A stretch of DNA of 64,000 nucleotides from Nocardia nova NBRC 15556 (GTDB taxonomy: Bacteria > Actinomycetota > Actinomycetes > Mycobacteriales > Mycobacteriaceae), in assembly GCF_001613005.1 (NCBI RefSeq), contig NZ_BDBN01000041.1, forward strand, positions 16,927 through 80,926. Reading direction: 5' to 3'. The notes below the pieces were generated by a model. That model saw only the letters and a list, made by a program, of their open reading frames with translations. It did no database searches and had not been told where the DNA came from. The translations under genes and the position numbers were made by a program. This document shows, piece by piece, positions 18,478 through 27,047 of this stretch (its first letter is position 1; each line of letters starts with the position of its first letter).

Positions 18478-18703
18478 GCCGCGTGCCCGTCCGCCGGGTC
18501 CGGCTGTCGGCGCCGCATTCGCCTGCTCGACAACGCGTGCGCCCGAACGCGATTCATCGGTGGCGGCCATCCATCCTCCTGCCGGACCCAAAGTGATATA
18601 GGCACTGTGGTCCGACAAGGGACGTGGGGCAATGATTGTGCGCAGCGCGAGCCGATCATCCCGCTTCGCCGCCCGCCGGGAATTCCGGCGGGCGTGACGA
18701 CGA

Positions 18704-19138
18704 TCAGTCTTTCAGTTCGCGGGACAAACCCGCGGTGATCGCGGCGAGGACCCGCCCCGCGATCGCGAGGTCGGCCGCCGGAACCACACCGTAGACGCGG
18801 CCGAGGACGGCGCTCGTGCGGGAGCGGAGGTCCGCGACGAGGCGGCCGCCCGCCTCGGTGACCACGAGTTCACCGCCCGGCGCCGCGAGCAGCAGACCAC
18901 GGTCGGTGAGCCGCGTCGCGGCGGTCGCGACGACGGTGGGTGCCCAGGTCGTCTTCGCGGCGAGAGTGGCGATATGCCGCTCCCGATCGACGGTGCCGCC
19001 GGCGGCGGCGGCCTGGCTGAGCGTGATCCACTGCGCCTCGTCGATGCCGGTACCGGCGAGGACGCGGTGCAAAAGCGCGTTGTGGTGCTTTTCGGCCTGG
19101 CCGATGATCGACGGATCGAGCGTGATGGCGGGGGGCAT
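18704..19138 (-). CDS. MarR-like winged-helix regulator
   Basis: 144 residues from ATG at 19138 (MPPAITLDPSIIG) with AGGAG upstream. The middle (IDEAQWITLSQAAAAGG ... TTWAPTVVATAATRLTDRGLLLAAPGGELVVTEAGGRLV) has the MarR order of helices, recognition helix and beta-wing (RGLL...GGELVVTEAG). It is divergent from a TetR gene, with repeated sequence in the 121-bp gap that either protein could bind. The target is unknown; a multidrug or stress role is common for such proteins. Confidence 0.7.
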   Translation of the reverse strand: MPPAITLDPSIIGQAEKHHNALLHRVLAGTGIDEAQWITLSQAAAAGGTVDRERHIATLAAKTTWAPTVVATAATRLTDRGLLLAAPGGELVVTEAGGRLVADLRSRTSAVLGRVYGVVPAADLAIAGRVLAAITAGLSRELKD

Positions 19139-19181
19139 GACGAACTCCTGACTGCCGGACTGTGGCCACAATTCTGACACT

Positions 19182-19227
19182 CAGTTTCATACGAGCGCAA
19201 GTGTCGTTCGTGCTCCAGTTTCTTACG
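19182..19227. promoter_or_regulatory. Direct-repeat operator candidate between MarR and TetR genes
   Basis: Two copies of a 12-base element, CAGTTTCATACG at 19182-19193 and CAGTTTCTTACG at 19216-19227 (11 of 12 identical), 34 bp apart, in the divergent gap. The first copy is also bracketed by GACACT...AGTGTC. They are plausible binding sites for one of the two flanking regulators. Confidence 0.5.
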
Positions 19228-19259
19228 TGCCTCGGGATCGGTTCGGATAGCATCTCGGC

Positions 19260-19889
19260 ATGCCCGATCCCGCATCCGACCGCACACTCCCGCTGCGAGA
19301 GCGCAAACGACTGCGTACTCGGCGGGTACTGGCCGACACCGCCCTGCGGCTGTTCACCGAGCGCGGATTCGACGCGACGACACTCGACGAACTCGTCGAC
19401 GAGGCCGAGGTATCTCGCAGCACCTTCTTTCGCACCTATCCGGCCAAGGAAGCGGTCGCGATCGAGGCGGAGGCGCAATTGTGGTCCGCATATCTCGCGG
19501 CGCTGACGGATCGACCGCTGACCGGAGTCGTGCTGGACGCGATACGGGAGACGCTGACCGCGGCCGTCGCCGATCTGGAGCCGGAATGGGATCACCGGTA
19601 TGTCGCCACTCGCCGGCTCATCCGCACCACCCCGGCACTGCTCGCCTACGTCGAGTACCACCGCCACGGGGTGGAGGCGGACGCGGTCACGATCCTCGCC
19701 GATCGCCTGGGACTGCCCGCGGACGATCTGCGACTGCAGGTCCTGGCCGAACTGGTGACCTCGGCGTGGAGTGTGGCCGGACGGGAATGGGTCCGGGCCG
19801 ACGGCCGGGGCGGCCGCGCCGCGCTGACGGAGAGAGTGCGGGAGGCCTTCGCGGCGGTGCCGGCGAGTTTGGAGCTGCGGACCCGCTGA
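19260..19889 (+). CDS. TetR family transcriptional regulator
   Basis: 209 residues. N-terminal HTH: ATTLDELVDEAEVSRSTFFRTYPAKEAV, preceded by the usual helix-1 RTRRVLADTALRLFTERGFD. The ligand-binding C-terminal domain is a helical bundle of the AcrR-like C-terminal type (VVLDAIRETLTAAVADLEPEW). Divergent from the MarR-like gene across the repeated 12-mers, so autoregulation and joint control are likely. Ligand unknown. Confidence 0.88.
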   Translation: MPDPASDRTLPLRERKRLRTRRVLADTALRLFTERGFDATTLDELVDEAEVSRSTFFRTYPAKEAVAIEAEAQLWSAYLAALTDRPLTGVVLDAIRETLTAAVADLEPEWDHRYVATRRLIRTTPALLAYVEYHRHGVEADAVTILADRLGLPADDLRLQVLAELVTSAWSVAGREWVRADGRGGRAALTERVREAFAAVPASLELRTR

Positions 19890-19901
19890 GGCGGCGCGGC
19901 C

Positions 19902-20612
19902 TCAGCGCGGTGCCGGTTCCTCGGCCGCCTCGGTGGCCAGCGCCGCGAATTGGTCTGCGCCCCACCGCGCGTCGACTACCAGGCCGATCACGCCGATGGT
20001 GATGCAGACGCCCGACAGCACCAGCAGACCCGGGTTCGTCCGCCCGGTCAACGCGTCTCCGAGGACGACGACGCCGATGGTGCCGGGGATGATGCCCACG
20101 AAGGTGGCCAGCAGGTACGGCATCATCCGCACCGAGGACAGTCCGGCGCAGTAGTTGATCACCGAGAACGGCACCGGTGCGATCAGCCGCAGCGAGCCGA
20201 CGGCGAGCCAGCCGCGCCGGGCCAGTCGCCGATCCACCGCCTGTACCGCGGGATGAGTCAACCGCGCGGCGACCTGCTCCCGATCCAGGGCTCGCACGAG
20301 CAGCAGCGCCAGCACCGCGCTGACCGTCGTCGCGGCGACCGCGAGGGTGATGCCGAGAATCGGCCCGAACAACAGTCCGGCGCTGAGCGTGAAGACGGTG
20401 CGCGGAAACGGCGCCACCGTCACGAGCGCATGGACGAGGAAGAACAGCAGCGGAAACATCGGGCCGACCGAATCGGCCCACTCCCGGATCTGCTGTGGGG
20501 CCGGATGCGGTGCCAGTACGGCGACCGCGACCAGCGCGGCCGCGAGGATGGCCAGCATCACGACCCGTCGATTGCGCAGTAGTCGCAAGGCCACATTCGT
20601 CGTCCTCGGCAC
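19902..20612 (-). CDS. TVP38/TMEM64 (DedA-like) membrane protein
   Basis: 236 residues, GTG start. Membrane helices alternate with the SNARE-associated/VTT motif: FPRTVFTLSAGLLFGPILGITLAVAATTVSAVLAL and LRLIAPVPFSVINYCAGLSSVRMMPYLLATFVGIIPGT. DedA/TVP38 proteins are lipid scramblase or flippase candidates needed for membrane and proton-motive-force homeostasis. It is divergent from mutA, the same arrangement I recall for Rv1491c-Rv1492. Confidence 0.9.
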   Translation of the reverse strand: MPRTTNVALRLLRNRRVVMLAILAAALVAVAVLAPHPAPQQIREWADSVGPMFPLLFFLVHALVTVAPFPRTVFTLSAGLLFGPILGITLAVAATTVSAVLALLLVRALDREQVAARLTHPAVQAVDRRLARRGWLAVGSLRLIAPVPFSVINYCAGLSSVRMMPYLLATFVGIIPGTIGVVVLGDALTGRTNPGLLVLSGVCITIGVIGLVVDARWGADQFAALATEAAEEPAPR

Positions 20613-20857
20613 CGCGACAGGTTACCGGTCGGTATGGCCAGGCTGTGCGAAGAGTATGCGAACACCGGGCTAGCATCGAATGAAGGTTGATGAATGATCG
20701 TTAACCGAACTGGTCGTCGACCTGCCGATATCGCATGCCCGTCGCACTGTGAATGGGTCACACAGGCGGTTGCGAAGGCGCTGCGAAGAGTTGGGTCCCA
20801 GCGTAGGTATCCGGTACGAGTGAAGTATCGGAGTCGAGTGGAAGAGGTACAGCAGCG
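20613..20857. promoter_or_regulatory. Divergent promoter region TVP38 / mutA
   Basis: 245 bp with no gene. The stretch 20670-20720 is comparatively A/T-rich (aatgaaggttgatgaatgat) and could hold promoters. A GGAAGAGG ribosome site precedes mutA. I looked for a cobalamin riboswitch B12 box and saw none. Confidence 0.45.
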
Positions 20858-22717
20858 ATGCCGATTGGTTCAGATCCGGGTGCGGACACCGTGCCCGGAT
20901 ACGCCGCATGGCGCAAGGGTGTGGCCGGAGTGCTGGTCAAGTCCCGCAAGGTCGAGGCATCCGAACTCGGTGACGAGCCGGAGCGCCTGCTCGATGTCAC
21001 CAATTACGACGGAGTGACCGTCGCGCCGCTGTACACCCGTCGCGACGAACTGCCCGAACAGCCTCTGCCCGGACGGTTCCCGTTCGTGCGCGGCAACGAG
21101 GCCACCCGCGACGTGCATCGGGGCTGGCATGTCAGCGCCCGCTTCGCCGGAACGGATCCGGCCGCCGTCAACCAGGAGATCCTCGCCGCTCTGGAGAACG
21201 GCGTCAGCTCCGTGTGGCTCGGGGTCGGCGAGAACGGCGTCCCGGTGGCCGGGCTGGCGGACACGCTGCGCGGACTGCTGTTCGAACTGGCTCCCCTGAG
21301 CCTGCGGGCGGGCGCGGACACCCCCGCCGCCGCCGCGCAGGTGCTGACCCTGCTGGACGGCTACGAGGTGGCCGACCGCTCCGATATCCACGTCTTCCTC
21401 GGCGCGGCGCCGCTGACCAGCCGCTTCGCCGGAGTGGCCGACACCGACCTCGACGCCGCGGTCGAGCTGGCGCGCACCGCCGCCGGCCGCACCGAGACCG
21501 TCCGGGCGATCACGGTGTCCGGCACCGTCTTCCACAACGCGGGTGCGTCCGATGCCCAGGAGATCGGCGCGGCCGTGGCCGCGGGCCTCGACTACCTGCG
21601 CGCACTCACCGACGCCGGCCTCGATGTCGCCGACGCGCTGGACCAGGTGAGTTTCCAGCTGGCGGCGACCGACGATCAGTTCGAGACGATCGCGAAATTC
21701 CGCGCCGCCCGCCGGCTGTGGGCCCGGGTGGCGCACGAGGCCGGCGCGCCGGACTTCGGCAACGCGCCGCAGCACGCCGTCACCTCGGAAGCGATGCTGA
21801 GCCAGCGTGATCCGTGGGTCAACATGCTGCGCACCACCCTGGCCGCTTTCGGCGCCGGCGTGGGCGGCGCGGATCTGGTCACCGTGCTGCCCTTCGACGC
21901 GGCCCTGCCGGCCGGGGAACTCGGTGTGTCGCAAGCATTCTCGGAACGCATGGCACGCAACACGCAGCTGCTGCTGCTCGAGGAGTCGCATCTCGGACAT
22001 GTGCAGGACCCGGGCGCGGGTTCCTGGCACGTGGAAAGCCTCACCGCGGAGGTCGCCGGTGCGGCGTGGGCGTTCATGCAGGAGCTCGAGCGCGCCGGCG
22101 GATACCGCGCCGCGCTGGAGTCCGGCCTGCTGGCCGAGCGCATCGCCGACACCCGGACCCGCCGCGAATCCGATATCGCCCACCGCCGCACCGCGGTCAC
22201 CGGCGTCAACGAATTCCCGAACCTCGCCGAGGAGCCGCTGTCGGAGGCCGCGCGCGACACGAACGGGGTGGCCCGCTACGGCGCGGCCTTCGAGGCGCTG
22301 CGCAACCGTTCGGACGCCTACCTGGCCGCCCACGGCCGCCGGCCCCGGGCGCTGCTGGTACCGCTGGGCCCGGTCGCCGAGCACAACGTGCGCGTGACCT
22401 TCACCGCGAACGTACTGGCCTCCGGGGGCATCGAAACGGTGAACCCGGGAGCGCTGGAGACGTCCGGGATCGGCTCTACCGCAACCGAATCCGGAGCGAC
22501 CATGGCGGTGCTGTGCGGCAGCGACGCCCGCTACGGCACCGAGGCCGCGCCCGCCGTGCAGCAGCTGCGCGACGCCGGCGTGACGACGGTCCTGCTGGCC
22601 GGGCCCGAGAAGGCGGTGGCCGAGGTGAGCGGCACACAGCGGCCGGACGGATTCCTCACGGCCCGCATGGACGCGGTGGCGACCCTGTCCGGCCTGCTGG
22701 AGAAGCTGGGAGCGTAA
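20858..22717 (+). CDS. mutA: Methylmalonyl-CoA mutase, small subunit
   Basis: 619 residues, the usual size for the non-catalytic small subunit. The TIM-barrel part starts VTNYDGVTVAPLYTRRDELPEQ and includes RNTQLLLLEESHLGHVQDPGAGSWHVE. The C-terminal B12-binding-like domain (ALLVPLGPVAEHNVRVTFTANVLASGGIETVNPG) lacks the DxHxxG cobalamin motif, as expected for MutA. It pairs with MutB to interconvert methylmalonyl-CoA and succinyl-CoA, feeding propionate, odd-chain, branched and cholesterol side-chain carbon into the TCA cycle. Its stop shares a base with the mutB start (TAATG). Confidence 0.96.
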   Translation: MPIGSDPGADTVPGYAAWRKGVAGVLVKSRKVEASELGDEPERLLDVTNYDGVTVAPLYTRRDELPEQPLPGRFPFVRGNEATRDVHRGWHVSARFAGTDPAAVNQEILAALENGVSSVWLGVGENGVPVAGLADTLRGLLFELAPLSLRAGADTPAAAAQVLTLLDGYEVADRSDIHVFLGAAPLTSRFAGVADTDLDAAVELARTAAGRTETVRAITVSGTVFHNAGASDAQEIGAAVAAGLDYLRALTDAGLDVADALDQVSFQLAATDDQFETIAKFRAARRLWARVAHEAGAPDFGNAPQHAVTSEAMLSQRDPWVNMLRTTLAAFGAGVGGADLVTVLPFDAALPAGELGVSQAFSERMARNTQLLLLEESHLGHVQDPGAGSWHVESLTAEVAGAAWAFMQELERAGGYRAALESGLLAERIADTRTRRESDIAHRRTAVTGVNEFPNLAEEPLSEAARDTNGVARYGAAFEALRNRSDAYLAAHGRRPRALLVPLGPVAEHNVRVTFTANVLASGGIETVNPGALETSGIGSTATESGATMAVLCGSDARYGTEAAPAVQQLRDAGVTTVLLAGPEKAVAEVSGTQRPDGFLTARMDAVATLSGLLEKLGA

Positions 22718-24978
22718 TGACTACTCGAGATGTGAACCACGTGATCGGCAGCTTCGCCGAGGTACCGCTGGGTGAACCGGCGGTCGGGCGGACCGGTGGC
22801 GGCGACGTCGAGGCGTTCGTCGCCGAATCGGCGGCCGCCAACGGCTACGCGCCCGAACAACTGGTCTGGGCCACCCCCGAAGGTATCGACGTCGCGCCGG
22901 TGTACACCAAGGCCGACCGCGATGCCGTTGTGGCCGAAGGCTATCCGCTCGACAGCGTGCCCGGTGTGGCGCCGTTCGTGCGCGGCCCGTACCCGACCAT
23001 GTACGTGAATCAGCCGTGGACCATCCGCCAGTACGCGGGATTCTCCACCGCCGCCGATTCCAACGCCTTCTACCGGCGCAACCTGGCCGCGGGCCAGAAG
23101 GGCCTGTCGGTCGCCTTCGACCTGGCGACCCACCGCGGCTACGACTCCGATCACCCCCGCGTCACCGGTGACGTCGGTATGGCCGGCGTCGCCATCGACT
23201 CGATCCTGGATATGCGGGAACTGTTCGACCAGATCCCGCTGGATCAGGTGTCGGTGTCGATGACCATGAACGGCGCGGTGCTGCCGATCCTGGCGCTCTA
23301 CGTCGTCGCCGCCGAGGAACAGGGCGTCAAGCCCGAACAGCTGGCCGGAACCATTCAGAACGACATTCTGAAGGAGTTCATGGTCCGCAACACCTACATC
23401 TATCCGCCCAAGCCCTCGATGCGGATCATCTCCGACATCTTCGCCTACACCTCGGCGAAGATGCCGAAGTTCAACTCGATCTCCATCTCCGGCTACCACA
23501 TCCAGGAAGCCGGAGCCACCGCCGACCTGGAGCTGGCCTACACCCTGGCCGACGGTGTCGAATACATTCGCGCAGGCCTGGACGCGGGCATGGAGATCGA
23601 TCAGTTCGCGCCGCGGCTGTCGTTCTTCTGGGCCATCGGCATGAACTTCTTCATGGAGGTCGCCAAGCTGCGCGCGGGCCGCCTGCTGTGGAGCGAGCTG
23701 GTGTCGAAGTTCGAGCCCAAGAGCCAGAAGTCGCTCTCGCTGCGCACCCACTCGCAGACCTCGGGCTGGTCGCTGACCGCGCAGGACGTGTTCAACAACG
23801 TCGCGCGCACCTGTGTCGAGGCGATGGCCGCGACCCAGGGCCACACGCAGTCGCTGCACACCAACGCCCTCGACGAGGCGCTGGCGCTGCCCACCGACTT
23901 CTCCGCGCGCATCGCCCGCAACACCCAGCTGCTGCTGCAGCAGGAGTCGGGGACCACCCGGCCGATCGACCCGTGGGGCGGCTCCTACTACGTGGAGTGG
24001 CTGACCCACCAGCTCGCCGAGCGGGCCCGGGCCCACATCGCCGAGGTCGAGGCGCACGGCGGTATGGCGCAGGCGATTTCGGAGGGCATCCCGAAGCTGC
24101 GCATCGAGGAGGCCGCGGCCCGCACCCAGGCGCGCATCGACACCGGCGCGCAGCCGGTGATCGGCGTCAACAAGTACCAGGTGACCGAGGACCAGGAGAT
24201 CGAGGTCCTCAAGGTCGAGAACTCGCGCGTGCGCGCGGAGCAGAACGAGAAGCTGCGCCGCCTGCGCGCCGAACGCGACAGCGCCGAGGTCGAGCGGGCG
24301 CTGGCCGAATTGACAAGGGCCGCAGCGTCTTCCGAGGGCGGGATGGCCAACAACCTGCTCGCGCTGGCCATCGACGCGGCCCGCGCCAAGGCCACGGTCG
24401 GCGAGATCTCCGACGCGCTGGAGAAGGTGTACGGTCGCCATCAGGCCGAGATCCGCACACTGTCGGGCGTCTACCGAGAGGAGGCCGGCAAGGTGACCAA
24501 CATCAGCAGGGCCATCGAGCTGGTCGAGGAATTCGCCGAGGCCGAGGGCCGCCGCCCCCGCATCCTCGTCGCCAAGATGGGCCAGGACGGCCACGACCGC
24601 GGCCAGAAGGTGATCGCGACCGCTTTCGCCGACCTCGGCATGGACGTCGATGTGGGCCCGCTGTTCCAGACTCCGGAAGAGGTGGCCCAGCAGGCGGCCG
24701 ACAACGACGTGCACATCGTCGGTGTCTCCTCGCTGGCGGCCGGTCACCTCACGCTGGTGCCCGCCCTGCGGCAGGCACTGGCCGATGTCGGGCGCCCCGA
24801 CATCATGGTCATCGTCGGCGGCGTCATTCCGCCCGGTGACTTCGACGAGCTGTATGCCGCCGGCGCCGCGGCGATCTTCCCGCCGGGCACCGTGATCGCC
24901 GATGCCGCGATCGGTCTGCTGCAGAAGCTGGCGGCCGAACTCGGCCACGAGATCGGCGGACAAGCCGAGGCGGAATGA
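22717..24978 (+). CDS. mutB: Methylmalonyl-CoA mutase, large (catalytic) subunit
   Basis: 753 residues. The substrate barrel carries PYPTMYVNQPWTIRQYAGFSTA and FDLATHRGYDSDHPRV; the C-terminal cobalamin domain has DGHDRG with the cobalt-ligand His at about 626, then GPLFQTPEEVA and SSLAAGHLTLVP. This is the B12-dependent radical catalytic subunit. It is translationally coupled on both sides, to mutA (TAATG) and to meaB (ATGA). Confidence 0.97.
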   Translation: MTTRDVNHVIGSFAEVPLGEPAVGRTGGGDVEAFVAESAAANGYAPEQLVWATPEGIDVAPVYTKADRDAVVAEGYPLDSVPGVAPFVRGPYPTMYVNQPWTIRQYAGFSTAADSNAFYRRNLAAGQKGLSVAFDLATHRGYDSDHPRVTGDVGMAGVAIDSILDMRELFDQIPLDQVSVSMTMNGAVLPILALYVVAAEEQGVKPEQLAGTIQNDILKEFMVRNTYIYPPKPSMRIISDIFAYTSAKMPKFNSISISGYHIQEAGATADLELAYTLADGVEYIRAGLDAGMEIDQFAPRLSFFWAIGMNFFMEVAKLRAGRLLWSELVSKFEPKSQKSLSLRTHSQTSGWSLTAQDVFNNVARTCVEAMAATQGHTQSLHTNALDEALALPTDFSARIARNTQLLLQQESGTTRPIDPWGGSYYVEWLTHQLAERARAHIAEVEAHGGMAQAISEGIPKLRIEEAAARTQARIDTGAQPVIGVNKYQVTEDQEIEVLKVENSRVRAEQNEKLRRLRAERDSAEVERALAELTRAAASSEGGMANNLLALAIDAARAKATVGEISDALEKVYGRHQAEIRTLSGVYREEAGKVTNISRAIELVEEFAEAEGRRPRILVAKMGQDGHDRGQKVIATAFADLGMDVDVGPLFQTPEEVAQQAADNDVHIVGVSSLAAGHLTLVPALRQALADVGRPDIMVIVGGVIPPGDFDELYAAGAAAIFPPGTVIADAAIGLLQKLAAELGHEIGGQAEAE

Positions 24979-26120
24979 GCGACGCCGACCGGACCCCGGC
25001 GGGCGATGCGCCCGCCGGGGCTGAGGTGCCCACCAAGGCGGAGTTGCCCGGAAGCCAGGCTCTGTCCACCGCCCGCGGCCTGCCTCCCGCGCTGCGCGTG
25101 GACGGACCGCAGTCGCCGGGCGGCGGCCAACGCCGGACCATCGATGTGGCGGAGCTGGCGGGTGCGATCCGCGACAATCAGCGCGCCGCGCTCGCCCGCG
25201 CGATCACGCTGGTCGAATCCACCCGCGCCGATCACCGCGAGGCGGCCCAGCGGCTGCTGCTCGAGCTGACGGCCGAAGCCGGCGCCGCCGCGTCCAATCG
25301 CGTCGGTATCACCGGCGTTCCGGGCGTGGGCAAGTCGACGTTCATCGACGCGCTCGGGATGTATCTGATCGGCCAGGGGCATCGGGTCGCGGTGCTGGCG
25401 GTGGATCCGTCCTCGACTCGCACCGGCGGATCGATTCTCGGCGACAAAACCCGCATGGCGCGTTTGTCGGTGGAACGTGACGCGTTCATCCGCCCGTCGC
25501 CGACCGCGGGCACGCTGGGCGGTGTCGCCAAGGCGACCCGCGAGACCATTGTGCTGCTCGAGGCCGCCGGTTACGACGTGATCCTGGTGGAGACGGTGGG
25601 CGTCGGCCAGTCCGAGGTGACCGTCGCGAATATGGTCGACGTGTTCTGCTTCCTCACGCTGGCCCGCACCGGAGATCAGTTGCAGGGCATCAAGAAGGGT
25701 GTGCTGGAGCTGGCCGATCTGGTCGCGGTCAACAAAGCCGACGGCCGCCACGAGGTGGAGGCGCGGGCCGCCGCACGCGAATTGCAGGGTGCGATGCGAC
25801 TCATCCATCCGCGCGAATCCCTCTGGCGCCCACCGGTTCTCACCATGAGCGGGCTCAACGGCACCGGTCTGGACACCTTCTGGGATACGGTCCTCGAACA
25901 CCGGCGCGTTCTCACCGAGGCGGGCGAGTTCGCCGAGAAGCGCCGCCGTCAGCAGGTCGACTGGACCTGGACGATGGTGCACGACCAGTTGCTGCGCCGG
26001 CTGGCCGACAGTCCCGGCGTGAAAGCGATTCGCGCACAGGTGGAAAAGCAGATCCGCGACGGATCGCTGACCCCGGCCCTCGCAGCCGAGGAACTGCTGC
26101 GCGCCTTCGACGAGAAGTAG
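24975..26120 (+). CDS. meaB: MeaB, GTPase chaperone of methylmalonyl-CoA mutase
   Basis: 381 residues. A disordered Ala/Pro N-terminus of about 50 residues precedes the G domain: P-loop GVPGVGKS at 114-121, VDPSSTRTGGSILGDKTRM, ETVGVGQSE and NKAD (guanine specificity). The C-terminal helices (WTWTMVHDQLLRRL) form the dimer arm. MeaB gates adenosylcobalamin loading and protects the mutase from inactivation. The ATG overlaps the mutB stop, so all three proteins are made together. Confidence 0.96.
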   Translation: MSDADRTPAGDAPAGAEVPTKAELPGSQALSTARGLPPALRVDGPQSPGGGQRRTIDVAELAGAIRDNQRAALARAITLVESTRADHREAAQRLLLELTAEAGAAASNRVGITGVPGVGKSTFIDALGMYLIGQGHRVAVLAVDPSSTRTGGSILGDKTRMARLSVERDAFIRPSPTAGTLGGVAKATRETIVLLEAAGYDVILVETVGVGQSEVTVANMVDVFCFLTLARTGDQLQGIKKGVLELADLVAVNKADGRHEVEARAAARELQGAMRLIHPRESLWRPPVLTMSGLNGTGLDTFWDTVLEHRRVLTEAGEFAEKRRRQQVDWTWTMVHDQLLRRLADSPGVKAIRAQVEKQIRDGSLTPALAAEELLRAFDEK

Positions 26121-26126
26121 CAGGGC

Positions 26127-26157
26127 TGTCCGGGCGACGAGAATTCGCGCCCGGACA
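26127..26157. terminator. Bidirectional terminator after meaB
   Basis: Perfect 10-bp inverted repeat TGTCCGGGCG / CGCCCGGACA around an 11-base loop, lying in the 39-bp gap between convergent genes meaB and the amidohydrolase. Confidence 0.75.
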
Positions 26158-26159
26158 CC

Positions 26160-27047
26160 TCATCGCATCCGGAACAGCCGCGCCGCATTGTCGTAGCAGA
26201 CCGCGCGCACCCAGTCCGCGCCCAAGTCGAGTCGTTCGAGCGCTTCCAGCGCGTGGGCGTAGGAGTACGGGATGTTCGGAAAGTCACTGCCGAACAGGAT
26301 GCGCTCGCCCAGCTCGGACAGGCGCGAATATTCGTTGCGCGGGAACGGGTTTCGCTCTTCGATGAAATCGGTGAACGACATCGTGGTGTCGAGGTGCACG
26401 TTGTCGTAGCGCTCGGCGAGGTCGAGGAACTGCGAGTATTCCGGCACGCCCATATGAGCGATGATCAGCGTCAGCCGCGGAAACCGCTGCAGCAGTGCCG
26501 CTATCGGTTCCGGACCGGTGAATTCACCCGGCGCCGGCCCCGAGCCACAGTGGATCAGCACCGGAATCCCGGCCTCGGACAGCAGCCCCCACACTTCGGT
26601 CAGCAGCGGGTCGCCCGGATGATAATCGCCGACCTGGATATGCGATTTGAAGATGCGCGCTCCGGATTCGACCGCCGCGCTCACATAACTTCCGGCGCCG
26701 TGCTCGGGGTAGAAGGTCGCGGTGTGCAAGCAGCCCGGGGTGCGCGCGGCGAAGTCGGCCGCCCATTCGTTCAGCCACGCCGCCATATCGGGTTTGTGCG
26801 GATACACCAGGGAGGTGAACGCCCGCACTCCGAAGCCGCGTAGCGTATCCAGGCGCTGCTGCTCGTCGTCGCGATAGGTGATCGGCCACGGCCGTCCGAT
26901 CAGCGGGCCCGCGGAATCGAAATACGCCCACACCTTGTGCAGCACCCGATCGGGCATGAAGTGGGTGTGCACATCGATGATTCCGGGCAGCTCCATCCGG
27001 CTCCGGAATTGCGTGACCGCCGCCTGGTCATTCTCGTCGACCGTCAC
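26160..27047 (-). CDS. Amidohydrolase family (TIM-barrel) protein
   Basis: 295 residues from a GTG that overlaps the nucleoside hydrolase stop (GTGA). Metal-ligand signatures: DVHTHF near the N-terminus, KSHIQVGDY, VLIHCGSG, IIAHMGVPEY and FGSDFPNIPY (catalytic Asp). This is the amidohydrolase_2 / 2-amino-3-carboxymuconate semialdehyde decarboxylase-like group, which hydrolyses or decarboxylates small ring compounds. Coupling to a nucleoside hydrolase hints at action on a base or ring product released by that enzyme, though the pairing is not a known pathway. Confidence 0.84.
   Translation of the reverse strand: MTVDENDQAAVTQFRSRMELPGIIDVHTHFMPDRVLHKVWAYFDSAGPLIGRPWPITYRDDEQQRLDTLRGFGVRAFTSLVYPHKPDMAAWLNEWAADFAARTPGCLHTATFYPEHGAGSYVSAAVESGARIFKSHIQVGDYHPGDPLLTEVWGLLSEAGIPVLIHCGSGPAPGEFTGPEPIAALLQRFPRLTLIIAHMGVPEYSQFLDLAERYDNVHLDTTMSFTDFIEERNPFPRNEYSRLSELGERILFGSDFPNIPYSYAHALEALERLDLGADWVRAVCYDNAARLFRMR

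Noticed and set aside
18361..18620. SAM-I or SAM-IV riboswitch ahead of the organosulfur operon
   Set aside because: I found no conserved SAM-I core or SAM-IV GGUCAUGAG-type segment in the leader; the Cys leader peptide explains the region better.
20613..20857. Cobalamin riboswitch ahead of mutA
   Set aside because: No B12 box (GCCACTG-type) or matching upstream stems could be seen in the 245-bp gap.
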